Positions 57,216 through 64,000 of a DNA stretch of 64,000 nucleotides are shown piece after piece. Position numbers and translations under genes: made by a program. Within the stretch, counting starts at the first letter, position 1; every line of letters starts with the position of its first letter. The notes beneath the pieces are model-generated. The model was not told the origin of the DNA. It did not search any database and saw nothing but the letters and a program-made list of their open reading frames with translations. This stretch comes from Pseudomonas antarctica (GTDB taxonomy: Bacteria; Pseudomonadota; Gammaproteobacteria; Pseudomonadales; Pseudomonadaceae): assembly GCF_001647715.1 (NCBI RefSeq), contig NZ_CP015600.1, positions 434,001-498,000 of the forward strand, written 5' to 3'.

Positions 57216-58601
57216 ATGAAAAGGACTTTCTCGTCCTTCGGTGTGGCGCTATGGATAGCGTTCACGGCACCGATGGCATTTGCTGTGCCCAATCGCCTGG
57301 ACCTGATCCAGCTGCCACCTCCCGGTAGCTCGGCGGTAAATACAAGCTATTCCGGTGACAAGCTGAACCTCAACTTCCAGAACATCGATTTGCGCGCTGT
57401 ATTGCAGCAGATTGCGGATGTCGCCGGGCTTAATCTGGTGGCCAGCGACGATGTGCAAGGCTCCATCACCCTGCGGCTCAAGGAGGTGCCCTGGGATCAG
57501 GCACTGGACCTGGTGTTGCAAGCCAAGGGGTTGGACAAGCGGGTGAAGGCCGGTGTGTTGCTGGTGGCGCCGGCCGAAGAGTTGGCCGCCCGCGAACTGC
57601 TGACCCTGGAGTCGCGCAAGCAAATGGCCGAGTTGGCGCCCTTGCGCCGGGAACTGTTGCAGGTCAATTACGCCAAGGCGGCGGACCTGGCCAAATTGTT
57701 CCAATCAGTCACCAGCCTTGAAGGCATCCCCGATGAGCGCGGTTCGGTAGCCGTGGATGAGCGCACCAATAACATTATTGCCTACCAGACCGGCGAACGG
57801 CTCGAAGAGCTGCGGCGGATCGTGGCGCAACTGGATGTCCCGGTGCGCCAAGTGATGATCGAGGCGCGGATCGTTGAAGCCAATGTCGATTACGACAAAA
57901 GCCTTGGCGTGCGCTGGGGTGGGCGCCTGAACCGTGGCAAGTGGGGGGCGGGCGGTATCAACAAACCTTCGGCCGAGGGTGCTGAACCGCCGGAGAACCC
58001 GCCCAGCTCGCCGTTTGTCGACATGGGTTCGCTCACGGGTACTTCAGGCCTGGGTATCGCCTATATCACCGACAACCTGTTGCTGGATCTTGAGCTGACG
58101 GCCATGGAGAAAACCGGCAACGGTGAAATCGTCTCGCAGCCCAAGGTGGTCACCTCCGACAAGGAAACCGCGCGCATCCTCAAGGGCACCGAGATCCCCT
58201 ATCAGGAATCCACCTCGCGCGGTGCTACATCGGTGTCGTTCAAGGAAGCCTCGCTGTCGCTGGAGGTGACGCCGCAAATCACCCCGGATGGCTGGGTGGT
58301 CATGGAGGTCAAGGTCACCAAGGACGAGCCCGACTATCTGAACAAGCTCAATGACGTACCGCCGATCAAGAAAAACGAAGTCAACGCCAAGGTGCTGGTC
58401 AAGGATGGCGAGACCATCGTCATCGGGGGCGTTTTCTCCAATACCCAAAGCAAAGTGGTAGATAAAGTGCCATTTTTGGGCGATGTGCCGTATCTTGGCC
58501 GCCTTTTCCGGCGCGATGTGCTGGCGGAAAGAAAATCCGAGCTGCTGGTATTCCTGACTCCGCGTATTATGAATAACCAGGCGATTGCTGTGAGTCGTTG
58601 A
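57216..58601 (+). CDS. pilQ: PilQ secretin, short form without AMIN domains
   Basis: Outer membrane secretin through which the pilus (or transforming DNA) passes. It is 461 residues against about 714 in P. aeruginosa. The signal peptide (about 1-24, ends AFA-V) is followed almost at once by the STN/N0 domain ([22 protein letters not shown]), then N1 ([19 protein letters not shown]) and the secretin core (about 230-455, ending [21 protein letters not shown]). The two peptidoglycan-binding AMIN domains usual in type IV pilus PilQ are absent, making it HofQ/ComE-like. It starts 12 bases after pilOP. Confidence 0.92.
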   Translation: MKRTFSSFGVALWIAFTAPMAFAVPNRLDLIQLPPPGSSAVNTSYSGDKLNLNFQNIDLRAVLQQIADVAGLNLVASDDVQGSITLRLKEVPWDQALDLVLQAKGLDKRVKAGVLLVAPAEELAARELLTLESRKQMAELAPLRRELLQVNYAKAADLAKLFQSVTSLEGIPDERGSVAVDERTNNIIAYQTGERLEELRRIVAQLDVPVRQVMIEARIVEANVDYDKSLGVRWGGRLNRGKWGAGGINKPSAEGAEPPENPPSSPFVDMGSLTGTSGLGIAYITDNLLLDLELTAMEKTGNGEIVSQPKVVTSDKETARILKGTEIPYQESTSRGATSVSFKEASLSLEVTPQITPDGWVVMEVKVTKDEPDYLNKLNDVPPIKKNEVNAKVLVKDGETIVIGGVFSNTQSKVVDKVPFLGDVPYLGRLFRRDVLAERKSELLVFLTPRIMNNQAIAVSR

Positions 58602-58605
58602 TTCT

Positions 58606-59124
58606 GTGCGAAATTTGATTCTTGTAGGACCGATGGGCGCTGGAAAAAGCACCATCGGCCGTTTGCTGGCCAAAGAGCTGCGCCTGCCGTTCAAAGATTC
58701 CGACAAGGAAATTGAATTGCGCACGGGTGCCAATATCCCATGGATCTTCGATAAGGAAGGCGAGCTGGGCTTTCGCGACCGCGAGCAGGCGATGATTGCC
58801 GAACTGTGCGGCTGCGATGGCGTGGTATTGGCCACCGGCGGCGGCGCCGTCATGCGCGATGAAAACCGCCGGGCACTGCATGCCGGTGGTCGCGTGGTCT
58901 ATCTGCATGCATCGGTCGAGCAGCAGGTGGGCCGCACCGCTCGCGATCGCAACCGCCCATTGTTGCGCACGGCCGACCCGGCAAAAACGTTGCGGGATTT
59001 GCTGACGTTGCGCGATCCGCTTTATCGGGAAATCGCCGATCTGGTGGTGGACACCGATGAGCGGCCGCCACGAATGGTCGTTCTCGACATTCTTGAGCGC
59101 TTGCAGCAGTTGCCGCCCCGTTAA
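58606..59124 (+). CDS. aroK: Shikimate kinase
   Basis: Phosphorylates shikimate in aromatic amino acid synthesis. The 172-residue P-loop kinase has Walker [10 protein letters not shown] (8-16), the shikimate-binding FKDSDKEIE and GGGAVM, and a lid region [13 protein letters not shown] 58606 lies 4 bases after the pilQ stop. The pilQ-aroK-aroB-damX linkage is conserved in gammaproteobacteria. Confidence 0.97.
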   Translation: MRNLILVGPMGAGKSTIGRLLAKELRLPFKDSDKEIELRTGANIPWIFDKEGELGFRDREQAMIAELCGCDGVVLATGGGAVMRDENRRALHAGGRVVYLHASVEQQVGRTARDRNRPLLRTADPAKTLRDLLTLRDPLYREIADLVVDTDERPPRMVVLDILERLQQLPPR

Positions 59125-59248
59125 AGGCAGGTCGGAAATGCGCTATTCTCGGCGGCACGTCATTACCCTTCCAGGTGTGGCGTAGAGCCATCGGGCGACG
59201 TCAGATCTGAGCGTTGCCGATCGTACATATATCTTCACGCGGGGACAC

Positions 59249-60349
59249 ATGCAGACACTTAAGGTCGATCTAGGCGAGCGCAGCTACCCAATCCATATTG
59301 GCGAAGGTTTGTTGGACCTGCCCGAATTGCTCGCTCCGCATATTGCCGGGCGGCAGGTGGCGATCATCTCCAACGAAACGGTCGCGCCGCTGTATCTTGA
59401 GCGTCTGAGCCGCAGCCTCGCGGCGTATTCGGTGATCTCAGTGATCTTGCCTGATGGCGAAGCCCACAAGAACTGGGAAACCCTGCAACTGATATTTGAT
59501 GGCCTGCTGACTGCGCGCCATGACCGTCGTACCACCGTGGTCGCCTTGGGCGGCGGTGTGATTGGCGACATGGCCGGTTTTGCGGCAGCCTGTTACCAGC
59601 GCGGCGTGGACTTTATCCAGGTGCCGACCACACTGCTTTCCCAGGTCGATTCGTCGGTGGGCGGCAAGACCGGCATCAACCACCCGCTGGGCAAGAACAT
59701 GGTCGGCGCGTTCTATCAGCCCAACGTGGTGCTGATCGACACCGCGACCCTCAACACCCTGCCGCCGCGCGAGTTGTCGGCGGGGTTGGCGGAAGTCATC
59801 AAGTACGGGCTGATCTGCGACGAGCCGTTCCTGACCTGGCTCGAAGAACATATGGATGCCCTGCGCGCGCTGGACCAAGTGGCGCTGACCGAAGCGATTT
59901 CCCGCTCCTGCGCGGCCAAGGCGCTGGTGGTGAATGCCGACGAACGGGAGTCCGGTGTGCGGGCCACTTTGAACCTGGGTCACACCTTCGGCCATGCGAT
60001 CGAAACGCACATGGGCTATGGTGTGTGGTTGCATGGGGAAGCCGTCGCGGCTGGCACAGTGATGGCATTGGAGATGTCGCAACGCCTGGGCTGGATCAGT
60101 GCTCAGGAGCGGGATCGGGGTATACGCCTGTTCCAGCGCGCCGGCTTGCCGGTCGTTCCACCGTTGGAGATGACCGAGGCGGATTTCCTCGAACATATGG
60201 CAATAGACAAGAAAGTGATCGACGGTCGCCTGCGACTGGTGTTGCTGCGCCACATGGGCGAAGCGGTAGTGACCGACGATTATCCGAAAGAGATTTTACA
60301 GGCCACGCTGGGAGCGGATTACCGCGCCCTGGCCCAGCTTAAAGGTTAA
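59249..60349 (+). CDS. aroB: 3-dehydroquinate synthase
   Basis: Second step of the shikimate pathway: converts DAHP to 3-dehydroquinate using NAD+ and a divalent metal. The 366-residue protein shows the NAD-contacting [35 protein letters not shown] and the metal-binding Glu and His residues ([32 protein letters not shown]). It is separated from aroK by 124 bases and followed 10 bases later by damX. Confidence 0.97.
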   Translation: MQTLKVDLGERSYPIHIGEGLLDLPELLAPHIAGRQVAIISNETVAPLYLERLSRSLAAYSVISVILPDGEAHKNWETLQLIFDGLLTARHDRRTTVVALGGGVIGDMAGFAAACYQRGVDFIQVPTTLLSQVDSSVGGKTGINHPLGKNMVGAFYQPNVVLIDTATLNTLPPRELSAGLAEVIKYGLICDEPFLTWLEEHMDALRALDQVALTEAISRSCAAKALVVNADERESGVRATLNLGHTFGHAIETHMGYGVWLHGEAVAAGTVMALEMSQRLGWISAQERDRGIRLFQRAGLPVVPPLEMTEADFLEHMAIDKKVIDGRLRLVLLRHMGEAVVTDDYPKEILQATLGADYRALAQLKG

Positions 60350-60359
60350 TAAGATCCCG

Positions 60360-61934
60360 ATGACTAGTTTGCATGCCGACGAGGCGTTCCTCGGCCATTA
60401 CCAGTTAAGCCATGACCCTTTTGCTCCGCGGGTGCCTGGTTTCAAATTTTTCCCTGCCCAGCGCAAGCCGGTGCTCGGTCAGTTGCACCATCTGGCGCGC
60501 TACAGCCAATTGCTGCTGGTTGTGACCGGCCCGTTGGGCAGTGGCAAGACCCTGCTGCGCCAGGCGCTGGTTGCCAGTACTAACAAGCAATCGGTACAGA
60601 GCGTGGTGGTGTCGGCCCGTGGCGCCGGTGATGCGGCTGGCGTGCTGCGCCAGGTGGCCCAGGCGCTGAACGTTTCCAATGCCGAGCCAAACGCGATTCT
60701 CAAGCAAGTGGTGCAACTGGGCCTCACCGGGCAAGAAGTGTATTTGCTGGTAGATGACGCCGAACAACTCGATGAGTCCGCCCTGGAAGCGCTGCTGGCG
60801 CTGGCCGCGGGCACGCCCGAAGGTCGCCCGCACGTATTCCTGTTTGGCGAGTCGTCGTTGATCGCCGATCTGGAGCAGATCAGTGGCGACCAGGAGCTGT
60901 TTCACGTCATCGAATTGCAACCGTACGAAGAGGAAGAAACCCGCGAATACCTGGCTCAACGCCTCGAAGGCGCCGGGGCCGGTATCGAACTTTTCTCCGC
61001 TTCGCAGATCTCTGATATTCACGAAAGCTCCGACGGCTGGCCTGGCACCATCAACCAGGTTGCCCGGGATGCCTTGATCGAAGCCATGATTGCAAGCCGC
61101 TCTGCGGTTAAGCGTCCAAAGATGGGGTTTACTATGCCTAAGAAGCACGTATTGGCTATTTCCGCCGTTGTCGTGGTCGCTGTTGCCGCCGCCTGGTTGA
61201 TTCCGGGCCGCAGCAAGGCACCCGCCACCGCCGGTGCGCCAACCGAACAGGCGCAGTTGCCACTGGGCAAACCCACGCCAAATGTTGAATTCGCCAACTC
61301 CGGCCAGCCGACCAACCTGCCGATGGTGGGTCAGCCGGTGATGCGCGGCCCGCTCGCCGAAGCAGCCGGTGGCATCTCCGAAGGCGACGACGGTGTGCCG
61401 GTGGAAGGCTCCAGCGCCACGCCGCCAACCGTGACCACTACCGCGCCGCCTGCGGGCGTACCCGCCGGCCCGGCAGCCACTCCAGCGGCCAAGCCGACCC
61501 CGGCACCGACCGTCGCCACTGCCAAGCCAGCTCCGGTTGCCAAGCCTGTCGCGCCTGCGCCAGTGGCTAAACCGGCGCCAGCCGCCAAACCTGCAGAAAA
61601 ACCTGCCGCCGTTGCCAAAGCAGCTGCCCCTGCCCCTGCCGCCGCCGGTAGCAGCTGGTACACCAGCCAGCCGGCTGGCCACTTCGTGGTGCAGATCCTC
61701 GGCACCAGTTCCGAAGCTAATGCTCAGGCCTTCGTGAAGGAGCAGGGCGGCGAGTACCGTTATTTCAAGAAAGTGCTCAACGGCAAGCCTCTCTACGTGA
61801 TCACTTACGGCAGCTTCCCAAGCCGTGCAGCAGCTGATTCCGCTATCAAAGCCTTGCCAGCGAAGGTTCAGGCTGGTAAACCTTGGCCTCGCACTGTTGC
61901 CAGCGTTCAACAAGAACTCGCAACAACTCGCTGA
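60360..61934 (+). CDS. damX: DamX-like cell division protein: AAA ATPase plus SPOR domain
   Basis: A 524-residue inner membrane protein. The cytoplasmic N-terminal AAA (ExeA-like) domain has Walker A GPLGSGKT (57-64) and VYLLVDDAEQLDE as Walker B; one membrane helix lies at about 262-279 (HVLAISAVVVVAVAAAWLI). A long Ala/Pro/Lys-rich periplasmic linker (about 285-435) and a C-terminal SPOR domain (about 438-515, SSWYTSQPAGHFVVQILGTSSEANAQ) follow. SPOR targets it to septal peptidoglycan. E. coli DamX lacks the complete ATPase part, so the AAA fusion is the Pseudomonas form. Confidence 0.9.
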   Translation: MTSLHADEAFLGHYQLSHDPFAPRVPGFKFFPAQRKPVLGQLHHLARYSQLLLVVTGPLGSGKTLLRQALVASTNKQSVQSVVVSARGAGDAAGVLRQVAQALNVSNAEPNAILKQVVQLGLTGQEVYLLVDDAEQLDESALEALLALAAGTPEGRPHVFLFGESSLIADLEQISGDQELFHVIELQPYEEEETREYLAQRLEGAGAGIELFSASQISDIHESSDGWPGTINQVARDALIEAMIASRSAVKRPKMGFTMPKKHVLAISAVVVVAVAAAWLIPGRSKAPATAGAPTEQAQLPLGKPTPNVEFANSGQPTNLPMVGQPVMRGPLAEAAGGISEGDDGVPVEGSSATPPTVTTTAPPAGVPAGPAATPAAKPTPAPTVATAKPAPVAKPVAPAPVAKPAPAAKPAEKPAAVAKAAAPAPAAAGSSWYTSQPAGHFVVQILGTSSEANAQAFVKEQGGEYRYFKKVLNGKPLYVITYGSFPSRAAADSAIKALPAKVQAGKPWPRTVASVQQELATTR

Positions 61935-61940
61935 AGATTC

Positions 61941-61961
61941 GGCGGCCTTACCCAGGCCGCC
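61941..61961 (+). terminator. Possible terminator after damX
   Basis: Perfect 8-bp stem GGCGGCCT / AGGCCGCC with 5-base loop, 6 bases past the damX stop. It is followed by TCTCCC rather than a T run, so it may be an attenuator or mRNA-stabilising end. Confidence 0.5.
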
Positions 61962-62146
61962 TCTCCCGGCACCTCAAAAAAATCCGCAAGTGCGTGCTGC
62001 CCTCAAGGCCGCGCGCTTTGTGGTGTCTGCGTCACAGTGGCTTTTGAGTCGTAGCGGTCAGAATTAAAAAAGTTTTGACTAGCACAGCATATCGCTTTAA
62101 ACCTTTCATAAATGCGACATAGATTTGCGACATTTCGTCGCTAAAT

Positions 62147-62175
62147 TTGTGAGCGTTCGTGTCGGTGTGTACAAT
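62147..62175 (+). promoter_or_regulatory. Candidate sigma-70 promoter of gltB
   Basis: TTGTGA (62147-62152), 17-base spacer, TACAAT (62170-62175), about 112 bases upstream of the gltB start codon. The -10 is one base from consensus, the -35 is two bases off. Confidence 0.6.
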
Positions 62176-62286
62176 GACCTCCCTTTTGCCCCCGCAAAGC
62201 TGGCGTACGTTCGGCGTGGAAGGTAACGGGTTGAATTGAAAAGAAATTTGCCTCGGTAACAGAGGCAGCCTGGTGAGAAAGTGTCT

Positions 62287-64000
62287 ATGAAAGCAGGTCT
62301 GTACCAACCCGATGAATTCAAGGATAACTGCGGTTTCGGCCTGATAGCCCACATGCAGGGCGAGCCCAGTCATACCCTTTTGCAAACGGCCATCGAGGCC
62401 CTGACCTGCATGACCCACCGCGGTGGGATCAACGCCGACGGCAAAACCGGTGACGGTTGCGGCTTGCTGATTCAAAAGCCCGACCAGTTCCTGCGCGCTG
62501 TCGCAAAAGAACAATTTGCTGTCGACCTGCCCAAGCAGTACGCCGTGGGCATGGTGTTCTTCAACCAGGACCCGGTCAAAGCCGAAGCCGCACGCGAGAA
62601 CATGAACCGCGAGATCGTCGCTGCCGGCCTGCAGCTGGTCGGCTGGCGCAAAGTGCCGATCGACACCAGTGTGCTCGGCCGCCTGGCCCTGGAGCGCCTG
62701 CCTCAGATCGAGCAAGTGTTCATCGCCGGCGATGGCTTGAGCGATCAGGACATGGCGATCAAGCTGTTCACCTCGCGTCGTCGCTCGTCGGTGTCCAACG
62801 CCGCCGATACTGACCACTACATCTGCAGCTTTTCGCACAAGACCATCATTTATAAAGGCCTGATGATGCCGGCGGATTTGACCGCCTTCTATCCAGACCT
62901 GAGCGATGAGCGCCTGCAAACCGCAATCTGCGTGTTCCACCAGCGCTTCTCCACCAACACCCTGCCGAAATGGCCGCTGGCTCAGCCATTCCGCTTCCTC
63001 GCCCACAACGGCGAGATCAACACCATCACCGGCAACCGCAACTGGGCTGTGGCCCGTCGCACCAAGTTCGCCAACGACTTGATGGACCTCGAAGAGCTCG
63101 GCCCGCTGGTCAACCGCGTGGGTTCCGACTCTTCCAGCATGGACAACATGCTCGAGCTGATGGTCACCGGCGGCATCGACCTGTTCCGTGGCGTGCGCAT
63201 GATCATTCCGCCAGCGTGGCAGAACGTCGAAACCATGGACCCGGATCTGCGTGCGTTCTACGAGTACAACTCGATGCACATGGAGCCGTGGGACGGCCCG
63301 GCCGGCGTGGTCATGACCGACGGCCGCTACGCGGTGTGCCTGCTCGACCGTAACGGGCTGCGCCCGGCGCGTTGGGTCACCACGACCAACGGTTTCATCA
63401 CCCTCGCGTCGGAAATCGGCGTATGGGACTACAAGCCTGAAGATGTCATCGCCAAAGGCCGTGTCGGCCCTGGTCAGATCCTGGCCGTGGATACCGAAAC
63501 CGGGCAGATCCTCGACACCGACGCCATCGACAACCGCTTGAAGTCGCGTCACCCGTACAAGCAATGGCTGCGCAAGAACGCCCTGCGCATCCAGGCGACC
63601 ATGGAAGACAACGACCACGGTTCGGCTTTTTATGACGTCGACCAGCTCAAGCAGTACATGAAGATGTACCAGGTCACGTTCGAGGAGCGCGACCAAGTGC
63701 TGCGTCCGCTCGGCGAGCAAGGCTACGAGGCCGTCGGCTCCATGGGTGATGACACGCCAATGGCCGTGCTGTCCCAGCGCGTGCGCACGCCGTACGACTA
63801 TTTCCGCCAGCAGTTCGCCCAGGTGACCAACCCGCCGATCGACCCGCTGCGCGAAGCCATCGTGATGTCGCTGGAAGTGTGCCTCGGTGCCGAGCGCAAC
63901 ATCTTCCAGGAATCGCCTGAGCACGCTTCCCGCGTGATTCTCAGTTCGCCGGTTGTTTCCCCGGCCAAATGGCGCTCGTTGATGACCCTGGAGCGCCCAG
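62287..64000 (+). CDS. gltB: Glutamate synthase (NADPH) large subunit, 3' truncated by window edge
   Basis: Transfers the amide nitrogen of glutamine to 2-oxoglutarate, yielding glutamate, together with GltD. About 571 of roughly 1480 residues are visible. ATG 62287 gives a short propeptide, with the catalytic amidotransferase nucleophile as Cys15 ([10 protein letters not shown]), exposed after cleavage. Other class II glutaminase features: [50 protein letters not shown] and [12 protein letters not shown]. The frame stays open to the last base, with the FMN/synthase domain outside the window. Confidence 0.97.
   Translation, partial: MKAGLYQPDEFKDNCGFGLIAHMQGEPSHTLLQTAIEALTCMTHRGGINADGKTGDGCGLLIQKPDQFLRAVAKEQFAVDLPKQYAVGMVFFNQDPVKAEAARENMNREIVAAGLQLVGWRKVPIDTSVLGRLALERLPQIEQVFIAGDGLSDQDMAIKLFTSRRRSSVSNAADTDHYICSFSHKTIIYKGLMMPADLTAFYPDLSDERLQTAICVFHQRFSTNTLPKWPLAQPFRFLAHNGEINTITGNRNWAVARRTKFANDLMDLEELGPLVNRVGSDSSSMDNMLELMVTGGIDLFRGVRMIIPPAWQNVETMDPDLRAFYEYNSMHMEPWDGPAGVVMTDGRYAVCLLDRNGLRPARWVTTTNGFITLASEIGVWDYKPEDVIAKGRVGPGQILAVDTETGQILDTDAIDNRLKSRHPYKQWLRKNALRIQATMEDNDHGSAFYDVDQLKQYMKMYQVTFEERDQVLRPLGEQGYEAVGSMGDDTPMAVLSQRVRTPYDYFRQQFAQVTNPPIDPLREAIVMSLEVCLGAERNIFQESPEHASRVILSSPVVSPAKWRSLMTLERP

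Larger units (their letters stand above)
61935..62286 (+). other. 352-base intergenic region damX-gltB
   Basis: It contains a GC-rich hairpin right after damX (61941-61961) and a sigma-70-like promoter (62147-62175) in AT-rich sequence. The leader from that promoter to the gltB start is about 105 bases and shows no clear structure. No coding frame was supported. Confidence 0.75.

Noticed and set aside
62032..63924. Minus-strand frame of 630 codons opposite gltB
   Set aside because: GltB on the + strand is certain; the reverse frame has shadow composition.

Overview
The window is a contiguous piece of a Pseudomonas chromosome, most likely from the P. fluorescens group. This rests on high-GC coding sequence on both strands, a complete medium-chain-length PHA locus (phaC1-phaZ-phaC2-phaD convergent with phaI-phaF), the hut cluster with duplicated hutH, and many paired palindromic REP elements of the GTGGGAGCGGGCTTGC type in the gaps between genes. 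From memory, gene order follows the P. aeruginosa PAO1 backbone from about PA5100 (hutU) down to PA5036 (gltB). No tRNA, rRNA, insertion sequence, prophage or CRISPR array was seen, so this is core chromosome rather than an accessory island.

Layout. 1-12.7 kb: histidine utilisation on the + strand: hutU (5' truncated by the window edge), an NCS1 permease that is probably the urocanate transporter, an ABC importer (hutX-hutW-hutV), hutH1, hutH2, the permease hutT, hutI and hutG. Imported histidine is deaminated to urocanate (HutH2), hydrated (HutU), opened to formiminoglutamate (HutI), and N-formylglutamate is finally deformylated to glutamate (HutG). 12.9-16.6 kb: a lone betaine/choline-type binding protein, an HSL-family hydrolase, proline iminopeptidase and dtd. 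16.8-21.2 kb: opgGH for osmoregulated periplasmic glucans. 21.4-25.0 kb: a polar amino acid ABC importer with two tandem binding proteins. 25.0-29.0 kb: two tandem chemoreceptors with McpS/McpK-like (HBM) sensor regions.

29.2-35.2 kb is a long minus-strand run, read as ubiE-ubiJ-ubiB-hisI-hisE-tatA-tatB-tatC-rsmE. 35.3-42.3 kb is the PHA locus (granule proteins on +, polymerases, depolymerase and PhaD on -). 42.6-50.1 kb, read on the minus strand, carries priA, argS, a SPOR protein, hslV-hslU behind a good sigma-32 heat-shock promoter, and a DUF971 gene. 50.4-52.2 kb: rpmE and a short NADP malic enzyme. 52.3-54.8 kb: PBP1a (-). 55.0-61.9 kb (+): a reduced pilMNOPQ cluster followed by aroK, aroB and damX. 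62.3 kb to the end: the 5' part of gltB.

Most noteworthy: HutH1 lacks the Ala-Ser-Gly triad that forms the MIO cofactor, while its neighbour HutH2 keeps it. The type IV pilus alignment complex is remodelled, with PilM missing about 135 internal residues, PilO and PilP fused in one polypeptide, and PilQ lacking its AMIN domains. Several non-coding structures also stand out: nested inverted repeats upstream of phaC1, a 24-bp stem between hslU and the DUF971 gene, and a hairpin in the rpmE leader.
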